From positions 1 to 36,676 of the forward strand of contig CALYTW010000009.1 in the NCBI GenBank assembly GCA_945487905.1: DNA of 36,676 bases, read 5' to 3'. The translations under genes were made by a program, and so were the position numbers. Origin of the DNA: an uncultured cyanobacterium. GTDB taxonomy: Bacteria; Cyanobacteriota; Vampirovibrionia; Gastranaerophilales; Gastranaerophilaceae. Positions 15,105 to 24,598 of this stretch are shown piece after piece (the first letter of the stretch is position 1; each line of letters opens with the position of its first letter). The notes under the pieces were generated by a model. The model made no database searches. It saw only the letters and a list, made by a program, of their open reading frames with translations, and was not told the origin of the DNA.

Positions 15105-17096
15105 TTAAATTTTTGAAAAATCTGTTAACATTATATACTTATTTTTGAGTTCGTTCAATAGTGCAATACGATTGTTTTTAATTTTTTCGTCTTTATCCAT
15201 GACTAACACATCTTCAAAGAATTTTGTAACCGCAGAATTCAAGTTTGACAACTGTTTTAGGTAGTTTTCATAATCTCCTTCAAACTTAACTTTTTCTATT
15301 GAGGAATAGAGTTCTTTTTCTGCATCAAATGTAAATAATGCAGGGTTTACACCGCTATTTACACTTTCTTTTAGTATTCTCAAAACTCTGTTTGCATTTT
15401 CAACAAGTTTTTCGTCATTCATGCCTGAAACAGCTTTTACTCTTTCAAGATAATCACATAAGTCATGGCATGGATTTTTTATTCCATTTACTCCTGCACA
15501 TGCTTCAAGAATTTCCTTTTTATAATTATCGCTCAAGAAAATTATTAATCTTTGAATGAAGAATTCTTCAATTTCGGATTTTACATCATTTTGAACAGGA
15601 AGAAGATTGAGAGTGTCATCAATGAGTTTTGATAAATCAAGTTTCAGTCCATGCTCCAAAATTGTTTTGATAATACCCAGTGCGGAACGTCTTACACCCA
15701 ACGGATCTGAAGAACCGGTCGGTTTTTTGCCTGCAACAAAAACAGCACAAATTGTATCAATTTTATCCGCAATACCTACAGCTTGACCCTCAGGAGTTTT
15801 AGCTGTTTCTCTGTCAGCATTAAGCGGGAAGTAGTGTTCCTTAATGCCTTCGCAAACTTGTGGTTTTTCGCCGGAAACTCTTGCGTAATCAGCACCGATA
15901 AATCCTTGTAATTCAGTAAATTCAAAAACGAGATTTGTTGCTAAATCTGCTTTGCAAAGCTCTGCTGTTCTTTTTACAGTTTCATTCGGATTAATTTTTT
16001 GAGCCAATTTGATAATTCTTTGAGTTTTGTCGTAAACAGAACCCATACCCTTCTGGAAAGTTATGCCTTTCAAGTTTTCAATATAACTTTCAAGCGGTTT
16101 TTTGGTGTCTTCTTTAAAGAAAAATACGGCATCATCAAGGCGAGCCTTGATGACTCTTAAATTTCCGGCTTTAATATTTTCAAATTCCGAACCGATATAA
16201 TTTGTAATTGTTACAAATTTGTTTATCAATTTTCCGGAATCTTTTTTGTAGAGTGCAAAATATCTTTGATGAGTTTCCATAACGGTTACCGCAACTTCTT
16301 GCGGAATAGTTAAGAATTCTTCGTCAAAACTGCAAACAACTGCGACAGGATATTCAACGATAAATGTAACTTCTTCCAATAAATCATCAGAAATTTTGGT
16401 AACCGCACCGAGATTTTCAGCCTCTTTGTTTGTAAGTTCAATAATCTTCGCCTGTCTTTCATTTTGGTCGACAATAACATGAGCTTGTCTTAATTTATCA
16501 ACATATTCGTCAGGATTATTGATGACTATATTCTGAGTTGAAAACCTGTGACCATTTGTTATATTAGAAGATTCTTTGTCAATAATTTTAATTTTAACTT
16601 CTTCGGAATCAAGGATTGAAAGCACCCAGCGGATTGGACGTGAAAATTTTACATCATTCTCTCCCCATCTCATAAAATGAGGTCCTTGAAGCTTTGAAAA
16701 TATCACAGGTACATTTTCTTGGAGCATCTCTTTTGTATTTTTTCCTTTAACGACGATTTTTGCGTAAAGGTAATTGTCCTCAATAAATAAGTCTTTCGGT
16801 TCAACATTGTTCTTTTTTGCAAAACCTAAACCTGCAGGAGTCAGGTTTTTATTTTCGTCATAGGCAACGGTTGCAATAGGGCCTTTTACAACCTTTTCTA
16901 CATCAGGTTGAAATTCAGATAAACCGTCAACCATAACAGCCAACCTTCTTGGTGTTGCCATGATTTTTACATCTTTATATGCAATGTTGTTGTCATTAAA
17001 AAATGTCTTAAAACCGCTTTCCAATTGTGAAATTGCCATTGGAATAAATTTATAAGGCAGTTCTTCAACTCCGACTTCTAACAAATATTTGCTCAT
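15105..17096 (-). CDS. glyS: Glycine--tRNA ligase beta subunit
   Basis: This 663-aa protein is close to the family length of about 690. It starts '[17 protein letters not shown]' and contains '[13 protein letters not shown]', '[25 protein letters not shown]', '[11 protein letters not shown]' and '[22 protein letters not shown]', all GlyS signatures, with an anticodon-binding-like C-terminal domain. It needs the alpha subunit (GlyQ), which is not in this window, so the two genes are unlinked here. ATG 17096 is chosen over an in-frame start 14 codons upstream because GGAG precedes it and GlyS proteins begin at this point. Confidence 0.96.
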   Translation of the reverse strand: MSKYLLEVGVEELPYKFIPMAISQLESGFKTFFNDNNIAYKDVKIMATPRRLAVMVDGLSEFQPDVEKVVKGPIATVAYDENKNLTPAGLGFAKKNNVEPKDLFIEDNYLYAKIVVKGKNTKEMLQENVPVIFSKLQGPHFMRWGENDVKFSRPIRWVLSILDSEEVKIKIIDKESSNITNGHRFSTQNIVINNPDEYVDKLRQAHVIVDQNERQAKIIELTNKEAENLGAVTKISDDLLEEVTFIVEYPVAVVCSFDEEFLTIPQEVAVTVMETHQRYFALYKKDSGKLINKFVTITNYIGSEFENIKAGNLRVIKARLDDAVFFFKEDTKKPLESYIENLKGITFQKGMGSVYDKTQRIIKLAQKINPNETVKRTAELCKADLATNLVFEFTELQGFIGADYARVSGEKPQVCEGIKEHYFPLNADRETAKTPEGQAVGIADKIDTICAVFVAGKKPTGSSDPLGVRRSALGIIKTILEHGLKLDLSKLIDDTLNLLPVQNDVKSEIEEFFIQRLIIFLSDNYKKEILEACAGVNGIKNPCHDLCDYLERVKAVSGMNDEKLVENANRVLRILKESVNSGVNPALFTFDAEKELYSSIEKVKFEGDYENYLKQLSNLNSAVTKFFEDVLVMDKDEKIKNNRIALLNELKNKYIMLTDFSKI

Positions 17097-17126
17097 CTTA
17101 ATTTCTCCATACTTAACTTTAAAATT

Positions 17127-17132
17127 ATTATA
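17127..17132 (-). promoter_or_regulatory. -10 box of the glyS promoter
   Basis: A perfect TATAAT on the minus strand lies 30 bases before the glyS ATG. The -35 is weak (TTCCGA, 18-bp spacer). The leader would be only about 24 nt, leaving no room for a T-box. Confidence 0.5.
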
Positions 17133-17219
17133 ACCCAAAAGTATTTTACTTCGGAACTTTTTTTGAGAAATCCAGTCTTAGTTTTAAGAAAAAGATTTGA
17201 TGAAGGGAGTATAAACAGC

Positions 17220-18149
17220 ATGGAAGTAAGAGATTTTTATGATGAGACGGAGTTTATTGATGAACTTCAGGATAAAAATGAGCCGAGAACTTTCAGCACG
17301 ATTATAAACAACGATGATATTCTGCAAATGTATCTGAAACAAATCGGGAAAAAGAAAATGCTGACAAAGGATGAGGAACGTGACCTCGGAAAATTAATAA
17401 AGGAAGGAACTCCGGAAGAAAAAGAAAAAGCAACGGACAAACTTGTTCAGGCAAATTTGAGACTTGTAGTCAGTATTGCTAAAAAATATATAGGACAGGG
17501 AGTTCTCTTTATGGATTTGGTTCAGGAAGGATCATTAGGATTAATCAAAGCTGCCGAAAAGTTTGATTATACGAGAAATTTAAAATTTTCAACTTATGCT
17601 ACCTGGTGGATTAAGCAAACAATTATAAGAGCAATTTCAAATCATTCGAGGACAATAAGAATCCCCGTTCATATGCTTGAAAAAATACGCAGGTATAAAA
17701 GAGCTTGCAATGAAATTTGCAGAAACAGCAATCTTCAGGGGGGCGAAGAAACAATTTCCAAACTTTCCGGATTGGATACGAAAAAAATAGAGGAGGTTAA
17801 ACATGCGCTGAAGACCGAGCCTATAAGTCTTGATACTCTCGTAACCGAGGATTTGTGTATACAGGATTATGTGGAAGATACAACTTATGTTTCTCCGGAA
17901 AACAATACTCAAAACATATTACAGGAGGAGGATGTCATAAAACTCATAAGCGTTCTGGATAAAAGAGAACAGGAAATTATAAAACGCAGATTCGGTATAA
18001 ATCACGAAGAACCAAAGACATTAGAACAAATAGGAAATGTTATGGGATTTTCAAAAGAACGAATCCGCCAGATAGAAAATCTTGCAATTCAAAAACTCAG
18101 AAAGGTCAATAATATCGACAATTATAAGGCGTATTTGGAAGTCGGATAA
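17220..18149 (+). CDS. Sigma-70 family RNA polymerase sigma factor (primary-like, no region 1.1)
   Basis: The protein is 309 aa. Region 1.2 is '[25 protein letters not shown]'; region 2 is '[62 protein letters not shown]', including the -10-melting YATWWI; region 3 is '[14 protein letters not shown]'; and region 4 is '[15 protein letters not shown]', ending with the -35-binding helix '[19 protein letters not shown]'. The lack of region 1.1 and short N-terminus fit a cyanobacterial group 2-type factor, though a primary sigma cannot be excluded. ATG 17220 (after AAGGGAG) is preferred to a TTG at 17163. It is monocistronic, with a terminator after it. Confidence 0.9.
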   Translation: MEVRDFYDETEFIDELQDKNEPRTFSTIINNDDILQMYLKQIGKKKMLTKDEERDLGKLIKEGTPEEKEKATDKLVQANLRLVVSIAKKYIGQGVLFMDLVQEGSLGLIKAAEKFDYTRNLKFSTYATWWIKQTIIRAISNHSRTIRIPVHMLEKIRRYKRACNEICRNSNLQGGEETISKLSGLDTKKIEEVKHALKTEPISLDTLVTEDLCIQDYVEDTTYVSPENNTQNILQEEDVIKLISVLDKREQEIIKRRFGINHEEPKTLEQIGNVMGFSKERIRQIENLAIQKLRKVNNIDNYKAYLEVG

Positions 18150-18150
18150 C

Positions 18151-18189
18151 AACAAAAAAAGAGATGGTATAGCCATCTCTTTTTTTGTT
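18151..18189. terminator. Bidirectional intrinsic terminator
   Basis: A 17-bp perfect stem with a TATAG loop has an A7 tract on the left and a T7 tract on the right. It separates the sigma gene (+) from metK (-). Confidence 0.92.
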
Positions 18190-18202
18190 TTGCGTAAAGC
18201 AC

Positions 18203-19474
18203 TTAGCAAATACTGCTAAATGCTTCCAATGACTTTTTTAGTGAGTCAACCTTATCAAGCTTCTCCCACGGAACATTAATGTCTGTTCTTCCCAAATGTC
18301 CGTATGAAGCTAATTTTTGATAAAATTTACCGCCATTCTTAGCCGGAAGATTTCTTAAATCAAAGTTTTTGATTATTGCAGACGGTCTTAAATCAAAATT
18401 AGAACGAATCAAGCTTGAAATTTCGTCATCAGAAATTCTTCCCGTACCGAATGTATCTACAAATATTGAAACTGGTTCTGCAACTCCGATTGCATACGCA
18501 AGCTCGATTTCGCATTTTTCAGCCAAACCTGATGCAACAATATTTTTTGCAACATATCTTGCCGCATAAGCCGCAGAACGGTCAACTTTCGTCGGGTCTT
18601 TGCCTGAAAAAGCACCACCTCCGTGGCGTGAATAACCGCCGTAAGTATCTACTATAATTTTTCTTCCGGTTAAACCTGAATCGCCTTGAGGCCCGCCGAC
18701 TACAAATCTTCCTGATGGATTAATCAGAATTGTTGTATCAGAATCCGGTTTAATTGATTCTGTTTCAAATACATAGTCTATAACGTGCTTTTTTAAATCA
18801 TTGTATATAATTGATTGAACTTTTGAGTTATCGCTGATGCCGTTAATTTCAGGAGCGTGTTGAGTTGAAAGAAGAACGGTATCAATCCTTGAAGGCCTAC
18901 CGTCAGTATATTCAACCGTTACCTGAGATTTTCCGTCCGGTCTTAAGTAGTTTAAAATACCTTCTTTTCTGATTTGAGCCAATCTGTATGAAAGTTTATG
19001 AGCTAAGCTTATCGGCAAAGGCATAAGTTCAGGCGTTTCGTTGCAAGCATATCCGAACATTATACCCTGATCGCCGGCACCGATGTTTTCGGTTTCGGAT
19101 GAAGAAGTATCGGAGTTTTCGCTTCTTGATTCGTAAGCTTTATTAACACCGCCTGCGATATCACATGATTGTTCATCAATACTCGTTAAAACCGCACAGG
19201 TATTTGCATCAAAACCGCCTCCTGATGAACCTTCATACCCGATATTCTTAATTGTATTTCTTACAACCTGCGGAATGTCTACATAGCAGTTTGATGTAAT
19301 TTCTCCGCATACAAGCACCATACCGGTTGTGGCAGTAGTTTCAGCTGCTACTCTTGAATACGGATCTTTTGTTAAGAATTCGTCTAAAATAGCATCCGAA
19401 ATTTGGTCGCAAACTTTGTCAGGGTGTCCCTCTGTAACAGATTCAGAGGTAAACAAAAATGTCTTTGATGTCAT
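18203..19474 (-). CDS. metK: S-adenosylmethionine synthase
   Basis: The protein is 423 aa. Motifs are '[22 protein letters not shown]' (ATP/Met binding), '[24 protein letters not shown]' (family signature 1) and '[19 protein letters not shown]' (signature 2, P-loop-like). It makes SAM from methionine and ATP, feeding the four radical SAM enzymes in this window among others. A short Ser/Glu-rich insertion (about residues 115-130, '[15 protein letters not shown]') precedes signature 1; insertions here are common in cyanobacterial-type enzymes. AAGGAG precedes the ATG. Confidence 0.97.
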   Translation of the reverse strand: MTSKTFLFTSESVTEGHPDKVCDQISDAILDEFLTKDPYSRVAAETTATTGMVLVCGEITSNCYVDIPQVVRNTIKNIGYEGSSGGGFDANTCAVLTSIDEQSCDIAGGVNKAYESRSENSDTSSSETENIGAGDQGIMFGYACNETPELMPLPISLAHKLSYRLAQIRKEGILNYLRPDGKSQVTVEYTDGRPSRIDTVLLSTQHAPEINGISDNSKVQSIIYNDLKKHVIDYVFETESIKPDSDTTILINPSGRFVVGGPQGDSGLTGRKIIVDTYGGYSRHGGGAFSGKDPTKVDRSAAYAARYVAKNIVASGLAEKCEIELAYAIGVAEPVSIFVDTFGTGRISDDEISSLIRSNFDLRPSAIIKNFDLRNLPAKNGGKFYQKLASYGHLGRTDINVPWEKLDKVDSLKKSLEAFSSIC

Positions 19475-19549
19475 TTTCTTTTCTCCTTAATTTATATTAC
19501 TCTGCCGGTAAGGTTTTTAATTCCGACCCGGCTACTACATATCAGCAAC

Positions 19550-19578
19550 ATTCTAATATTAATACAACAAAAAAGCAA
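19550..19578 (-). promoter_or_regulatory. metK promoter
   Basis: On the minus strand TTGCTT (19573-19578), a 17-bp spacer and TAGAAT (19550-19555) give a transcript start near 19543 and a leader of about 70 nt. That leader can form a GCCGG/CCGGC hairpin (19503-19532). I could not match it to a known SAM riboswitch class. Confidence 0.5.
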
Positions 19579-19597
19579 TAAAATATATATTTTGTTG

Positions 19598-19603
19598 TAA
19601 AAT
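19598..19603 (+). promoter_or_regulatory. -10 box placing the holA start at +1
   Basis: TAAAAT is followed by six bases (AGTTTT) and the holA ATG. No SD is seen. Normal spacing would start transcription at or beside the ATG, giving a leaderless mRNA. Confidence 0.4.
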
Positions 19604-19609
19604 AGTTTT

Positions 19610-20572
19610 ATGGCAGTATATTTCTATTATGGGGATGAAGACTTTTTAATTGATTCGCAAATTGAAACAATGCGGTCAAAGCTTAATCCGGATTTTTTAT
19701 CTATGAGCTTCAAAACTTTTGATAATCCGGAATATTCAGAATTGATTAATATTTTAAGAACTTCGCCTATGATGTTTGGAGAAACTTTGTTTGTAATTAA
19801 TTCTGATAAATACTTTTCTTCTCAAAAAAACTTTTTTGATGACAAAGAACTTGAGGATATAGAGGATGCTTTGAAAAATAATCCGGAATCCTTGAATGTG
19901 GTTTTTGTTGTAAAACTCCCTCGTGAAGAGGGCAAACAACTTGATACAAGAAGAAAACTTTATAAAATATTGAGCAAGTTTAATTCCGAAGAATTTCAGG
20001 CATTTAAAACATATAAAACCGCAGAGATTTCTGATTGGATTAGAAGACGGTCAAAAACTAAAGATTTGATAATTAAAGATGATGCGGTTAATCTTTTGAT
20101 AGAACTTTTGGGGAATAATCTCAGACAGTTTGATACAGAACTCGATAAACTAAAATTAATAGTTTATCCCGAAAAAACCGTTACCAAAAAGGCTGTTGAA
20201 GAAATCGCTGTTTCTAATCAGGATTTGTTCAATATTACAGAGCTTATTATGAAAAATAACAAAGACAAGGCTCTTTTGGAATTTAAAAAACTTACTGACA
20301 AAAAACATCCTTTGGAAATTCTTTCGGCAATTCAGACTATGCTTAGAAAGTGGATACTTCTAAAAACAAATTCAAATCATTCATCTGTTGAACTGTCAAA
20401 ACTAGTTGGAATGCACGAATTTGTCATTAAACAAACACTGCAAAAACTTAAAAATACGCCTGCCTCAGAACTTGTTAAATTAAAACAAAATCTTTTCAAT
20501 GCGGAAATCAGGATAAAATCAGGAGAAGCTCTTGATGTAAATTCGGAGGTGGAAATTGCTCTTATCAGATAA
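19610..20572 (+). CDS. holA: DNA polymerase III subunit delta
   Basis: This 320-aa protein matches HolA: 'VYFYYGDEDFLIDSQIETMRSKL' at the start, 'LRTSPMMFGETLFVINSDKYF', 'VVFVVKLPREEGKQLDTRRKLYKIL', 'LGNNLRQFDTELDKLKLI' and 'HPLEILSAIQTMLRKWILLK'. Delta opens the beta clamp as part of the clamp loader. There is no intact Walker A, as expected for delta. It is directly linked to holB, a less common arrangement that suggests coordinated clamp-loader synthesis. No SD is present; see the -10 box entry. Confidence 0.9.
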   Translation: MAVYFYYGDEDFLIDSQIETMRSKLNPDFLSMSFKTFDNPEYSELINILRTSPMMFGETLFVINSDKYFSSQKNFFDDKELEDIEDALKNNPESLNVVFVVKLPREEGKQLDTRRKLYKILSKFNSEEFQAFKTYKTAEISDWIRRRSKTKDLIIKDDAVNLLIELLGNNLRQFDTELDKLKLIVYPEKTVTKKAVEEIAVSNQDLFNITELIMKNNKDKALLEFKKLTDKKHPLEILSAIQTMLRKWILLKTNSNHSSVELSKLVGMHEFVIKQTLQKLKNTPASELVKLKQNLFNAEIRIKSGEALDVNSEVEIALIR

Positions 20573-21410
20573 ATATCCTTTTTTAACAAATTATTTTACA
20601 ACAGCGCTTTCATCTGTTTCGCATCCGCTTCCTCAAAGCATTTTGTTCTACGGTAACGATTTGAATTCGCAGTATATTATTGCAAAAGAAATTGCAAGGT
20701 TTTTGAACTGTAAAAACGACAAATCTGATAATTGCGAATGCCTTAATTGCAAATGGATTAGGGATAATTCTCATCCTGAAATTTTGACAATTTCCAAAGT
20801 TGACAACAAACCTGAAGACGATGATTCTAAAACGGTAATTTCCATAAAACAGTCTTCAATGATAAAAGAACGCTTAATGACAGCATCCGAATTTCACAGA
20901 GTTTTTATTTTTTGTGACAGAGATGATGAAGGTAATATTGCAGGCTTAAATCCGCTGAATTTTCAGGCTGATACGGCAAATTCGCTTTTGAAAATAATTG
21001 AAGAACCTCAAAGCGGAGTTACTTTTATATTTTTAACAAGATATATTGAAGATGTTCTGCCTACAATAATTTCACGCTCTCAGTGTTTCTTTGTGCCGTC
21101 TTTGACAAATGTCGATTATGACTATTCGGATATATCAGGAATCTTTGAAAATTATTGGACATTTAAAAGAAATGACGTTTTTGAAGTATCTCAAAAATTG
21201 GCGGACAAATCCAAAGAATCTTCCGTAAGCAGTGTTTTATCCGGAATCCAAAATTATATTCTTCATGTATTAAAAAATAATCCGAAAAATATTGAATTTG
21301 TAAATCATATTAAAATTATTGAAGATGCTCGGACTCAAGCAAGAATGGGGATAAAACCTCAAAATATATTCGATGATATTTGTCTTAAACTTATACAACC
21401 AAACAAATAA
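20556..21410 (+). CDS. holB: DNA polymerase III subunit delta-prime
   Basis: This 284-aa clamp-loader AAA+ protein has 'PLPQSILFYGNDLNSQYIIAKEIARFLNC', where the Walker A Lys is missing (delta-prime does not bind ATP), a four-Cys zinc site 'CKNDKSDNCECLNC', 'ANSLLKIIEEPQSGVTFIFLT' and the SRC-like 'IISRSQC' that acts as arginine finger. The start is a TTG, strongly supported by GGAGGT five bases upstream. It overlaps holA by 17 nt, so translation is probably coupled. A terminator follows at once. Confidence 0.88.
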   Translation: MLLSDKYPFLTNYFTTALSSVSHPLPQSILFYGNDLNSQYIIAKEIARFLNCKNDKSDNCECLNCKWIRDNSHPEILTISKVDNKPEDDDSKTVISIKQSSMIKERLMTASEFHRVFIFCDRDDEGNIAGLNPLNFQADTANSLLKIIEEPQSGVTFIFLTRYIEDVLPTIISRSQCFFVPSLTNVDYDYSDISGIFENYWTFKRNDVFEVSQKLADKSKESSVSSVLSGIQNYILHVLKNNPKNIEFVNHIKIIEDARTQARMGIKPQNIFDDICLKLIQPNK

Positions 21411-21439
21411 AAAACCCTTCTTAAAAGAAGGGTTTTTTT
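21409..21439. terminator. Bidirectional intrinsic terminator
   Basis: AAAAAACCCTTCTT pairs with AAGAAGGGTTTTTT around a short A-rich loop, with A and T tracts on either side. It lies between holB (+) and the Cys-rich peptide gene (-). Confidence 0.9.
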
Positions 21440-21450
21440 AAATCAACACG

Positions 21451-21753
21451 CTATTTGTTCATGTTTTGCAATTGCTCGCAAGGATCGCAATTCTCTCTGA
21501 CCTTCTGGCATGGTTCACATGGTTTTGCTTGCGGTTGTTGAACTTTGCAAGGACAATTTTTCTTCTTCTTTGCACAGGGATCACAAGGTGCTGCATAACC
21601 TGTATCACATGGGTCGCATTTCTTTTCGCATTTATTGCAATGTCCCCAGTTTGCAGGATTCCAGTTTGAACGTGACCAGCTGAATGCCTCAGCCTGCGGA
21701 ATGGACAGTGCGATAAGACCTAATAATGCTACTAATGACAATGTTTTTTTCAT
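21451..21753 (-). CDS. Secreted Cys-rich protein with CDPC/CEPC motifs
   Basis: This 100-aa protein has a clear signal peptide (MKKTLSLVALLGLIALSIPQAEA, about 23 residues). The 77-residue mature part has 12 Cys: CNKC, CDPC three times, CEPC once, one CPC and a lone Cys in 'KKC', separated by Lys/Gln-rich spacers. It resembles no family I can name. The pattern suits disulfide cross-linking or metal binding in the periplasm. It shares the Cys-Pro-Cys style with the N-terminus of the SLH protein at 12604. AAGGAG precedes the ATG. Upstream lies proS and its terminator, so a separate promoter inside 21810-21855 is expected. Confidence 0.75.
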   Translation of the reverse strand: MKKTLSLVALLGLIALSIPQAEAFSWSRSNWNPANWGHCNKCEKKCDPCDTGYAAPCDPCAKKKKNCPCKVQQPQAKPCEPCQKVRENCDPCEQLQNMNK

Positions 21754-21772
21754 AAATTAACTCCTTTTCTTC

Positions 21773-21809
21773 AAAAAAATGAATGTGTTTTTTTGCACAC
21801 ATTCATTTT
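21773..21809 (-). terminator. Intrinsic terminator of proS
   Basis: On the minus strand, a 13-bp stem (AAAATGAATGTGT with ACACATTCATTTT) ends in T7. It lies 20 bases before the Cys-rich gene start, so any promoter for that gene upstream of the hairpin would read through it. Confidence 0.85.
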
Positions 21810-21855
21810 AAATAATTCAAGGTTTTAAACCATTGCCTGTTTGGGCAGTATGTCA

Positions 21856-23607
21856 TCATTCGCACAGTTGAAGCTTTGTTATCGCCGTAATAACTATTTC
21901 AGCTGCTTCTTCCGGTTTAATTTCCGATTTTTCATTATTTTCACGTGTTTTAAACTCAACCAGCCCTTCTGTTATGCCTTTACCAACTGTAATTATATAA
22001 GGAAATCCGATTAATTCGGCATCTTTAAACTTAACTCCGACACGCTCATCTCGGTCATCAATAACAGCTTCCACGCCATGTTTAACCAGTGTTTTATATA
22101 TGTCTTCGGCAACATTCATTTGGAGTTCGTCTTTTGTACTGACAGGAATTACAATTGCATGATATGGTGCAATCGATAGAGGCCACTTGATACCGAACTC
22201 GTCATGATGTGCTTCCACAGCAGCAGCCGCAGTTCTGGAAATGCCGATTCCGTAACATCCCATTATATAAGGTTTTGTTTTGCCGTCAATATCCGTATAA
22301 ACAGCATTCATCGGTGCGGAATATTTTGTGCCGAGCTGGAAAATGTTTCCAACCTCAATCCCTCTCGTAACTTTTAATGCTTTTCCGCATTCAGGACATA
22401 ACTCGCCTGCTTCAACAAGACGAATATCTGCTATATTTGAAGGTAATTCGACATCCGTTTCCCAATTCCCGCCAACTAAGTGCTTATCCTTGATATTGAT
22501 TCCGATTACAAAATTCTTCATATCAACAACCGTCTTGTCGGCAACAAACCTGATAGGTTTGCCGTTATATTCTTTTAAGCCTTTTGGACCGATAAATCCT
22601 TTATCAGCGTTAAATCCGTTTACAGCCATTATGTCTTCAATTTCACCTGCTGCAGCTATTCTTATTTCCTGACCGCCAACCGCATTGAGAAGTTTTGTTT
22701 CTTCAACATTTTTATCTGCTCTGATTAGTGCAATTACAGGGTCTTTGTCAACAATATAGACAAGTGATTTAACAATAACGGTTGGTTCAATTTTTAAGAA
22801 ATCACAAAGTTCTTCTATTGAATGCGTTTCCGGAGTATCAACGATTTCGGCCTTTGTCCAATCTCCAACAATCTTTGCCGGAGTTAAATTTGATATTGCA
22901 TGGTTTGAGTTTGCTGCATAACCGCAATCGCAATAGAATACATCGTTCTCTCCCGCATCGGTATCCGTTATAACCATGAATTCATGGCTTACGCTTCCGC
23001 CGATTGCTCCTGAATCAGACTGAACCGCCTTTGTTTCAAGCCCGCATCGTTTGAATATTTTTGTATAAGCATTCCACATATTTTTATATTCTTTATCCAA
23101 ACCTTCTTGTGTTGTATCAAATGAATAAGCATCCTTCATGATAAATTCACGCCCCCTGAGAAGTCCGAAACGAGGACGTCTTTCGTCTCTGAATTTTGAT
23201 TGAATCTGATACAAGTTTACAGGCAGTTGTTTATATGATTTCAGCCCGTCTCTCGCTATAGAAGTGATAATTTCTTCGTGTGTAGGCCCTAGGCACATTT
23301 CTCTGCCATGCCTGTCCTGTAAACGCATTAATTCGGCCCCGTAAGCGCCCCAGCGCCCAGATTCTTCCCAGAGTTCTTTTGGCTGAACAAACGGCATTAG
23401 AAGTTCCTGCGCACCGGCTCTGTCCATTTCTTCACGAACAATATTTTCTACTTTCTTCAGAACTCTCCACATAAGAGGTAAATAATTATATACCCCCATT
23501 GTCAGTTTCCTTATAAACCCTGCTCTTACAAGTAATTTATGAGAAATGACCTCCGCATCCGAAGGAAACTCTCTCAATGTTTGAACAAATAATTTTGACA
23601 TTCTCAT
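21856..23607 (-). CDS. proS: Proline--tRNA ligase
   Basis: This 583-aa protein is of the prokaryote-type length. N-terminal 'SKLFVQTLREFPSDAEVISHKLLVRAGFIRKL' and 'LMPFVQPKELWEESGRW'; class II motif 2 'RFGLLRGREFIMKDAYSF'; motif 3 'GCYGIGISRTAAAAVE'. An insertion (about 225-405), with 'DADKGFIGPKGL'-like sequence, corresponds to the cis-editing INS domain that removes mischarged Ala. The C-terminal anticodon-binding domain ends 'AAEIVITAITKLQL'. GGGG lies about eleven bases before the first ATG; a second ATG lies two codons later. It is followed by a terminator. Confidence 0.97.
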   Translation of the reverse strand: MRMSKLFVQTLREFPSDAEVISHKLLVRAGFIRKLTMGVYNYLPLMWRVLKKVENIVREEMDRAGAQELLMPFVQPKELWEESGRWGAYGAELMRLQDRHGREMCLGPTHEEIITSIARDGLKSYKQLPVNLYQIQSKFRDERRPRFGLLRGREFIMKDAYSFDTTQEGLDKEYKNMWNAYTKIFKRCGLETKAVQSDSGAIGGSVSHEFMVITDTDAGENDVFYCDCGYAANSNHAISNLTPAKIVGDWTKAEIVDTPETHSIEELCDFLKIEPTVIVKSLVYIVDKDPVIALIRADKNVEETKLLNAVGGQEIRIAAAGEIEDIMAVNGFNADKGFIGPKGLKEYNGKPIRFVADKTVVDMKNFVIGINIKDKHLVGGNWETDVELPSNIADIRLVEAGELCPECGKALKVTRGIEVGNIFQLGTKYSAPMNAVYTDIDGKTKPYIMGCYGIGISRTAAAAVEAHHDEFGIKWPLSIAPYHAIVIPVSTKDELQMNVAEDIYKTLVKHGVEAVIDDRDERVGVKFKDAELIGFPYIITVGKGITEGLVEFKTRENNEKSEIKPEEAAEIVITAITKLQLCE

Positions 23608-23665
23608 AAGTAAAAATCCCCTTTTCCATATTTTATCACAAAGGTTTTTATAGTATTCTTAATAT

Positions 23666-24598
23666 ATGTTAGACAGAAGATACAATGCTTTTAGCGATTA
23701 TTTAAGAGAAAAATTCAAAGCTAAGGTTTATAAGATTACTATTGATGCGGGTTTTTCATGCCCGAATCGTGACGGAACTCTCTCGGATAAGGGCTGTCTT
23801 TTCTGTGATGAAAGCGGGAGTTTCTCTCAAACACATTCCGGTTTAATGACAATTCCGGAACAAATTGAATCTGAAATGGAATTCCTTTCAAGGCGGTTTA
23901 AAGCAGAAAAATATATGTCGTATTTTCAAGCCTATTCAAATACATATAAACCAGTTAATGAGCTGGAAAAAATTTATAAACAATCTCTGGAACATCCTGA
24001 CATTGTTGGAATTTCAATAGGAACACGACCTGATTGTATAGATGACGAAAAGTTATCCCTCATAAATTCATTTTCCAACGATTATTACACTTGGATTGAA
24101 TATGGTTTGCAAACAGCAAACGATAAAACCCTTAAAAAAATCAATAGAGGACATGATTACAATTGCTTTTTAAAAGCTTACGAAAAAACCCGAAATTATG
24201 ACGGCATAAATATTTGTGTTCATGTTATTATGAACCTTTTTGAAACCTATGATGAAATGATGTACACAGCTCAAAAGGTTGCGGAACTTGAACCTGACGG
24301 AGTAAAAATCCACATGCTCTGCGTTCTTGAAAATACTAAACTCGAAAAAATCTATAATCAGGGTAAATTGAATCTAATGACAGAGGATGAATATGTAAGT
24401 GTAGTGTGTGATTTCTTAGAATATTTACCATCTAAAACCACTATCCACCGTCTTGCGGGCAACGGACTCAGAACAAAACTCGTCGAACCACGCTGGATTG
24501 GAAGAAAACTTGATACAATGAATCGTGTCACATGGGAACTTGAACGCAGAGGAACAAAACAAGGAGCAAAATTTAATCTAATCTCCTCTCATAATTGA
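23666..24598 (+). CDS. TIGR01212-family radical SAM protein (YhcC type)
   Basis: This 310-aa protein has the atypical Cys spacing of this family, C-x11-C-x2-C (Cys32, Cys44, Cys47), in 'FSCPNRDGTLSDKGCLFC'. It also has 'YFQAYSNTYKPVNELEKIY', 'GISIGTRPDCID', 'WIEYGLQTANDKTLKKINRGHD' and 'HIHMLCVLENTKL'-like segments that define YhcC. The reaction is not established; several reports link YhcC-type proteins to RNA modification. No SD stands before the ATG. The 3' end overlaps the opposite-strand gene by 21 bp. Confidence 0.9.
   Translation: MLDRRYNAFSDYLREKFKAKVYKITIDAGFSCPNRDGTLSDKGCLFCDESGSFSQTHSGLMTIPEQIESEMEFLSRRFKAEKYMSYFQAYSNTYKPVNELEKIYKQSLEHPDIVGISIGTRPDCIDDEKLSLINSFSNDYYTWIEYGLQTANDKTLKKINRGHDYNCFLKAYEKTRNYDGINICVHVIMNLFETYDEMMYTAQKVAELEPDGVKIHMLCVLENTKLEKIYNQGKLNLMTEDEYVSVVCDFLEYLPSKTTIHRLAGNGLRTKLVEPRWIGRKLDTMNRVTWELERRGTKQGAKFNLISSHN

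Noticed and set aside
17097-17162. T-box leader for glyS
   Set aside because: The gap is about 66 bases and lacks the T-box sequence or specifier stem.
19475-19609. Known SAM riboswitch upstream of metK
   Set aside because: No SAM-I, SAM-II, SAM-III (SMK) or SAM-IV core motif could be found in the short leader; kept only as an unknown structured leader.
22328-22672. 114-aa open frame on the + strand
   Set aside because: Antisense shadow inside proS.
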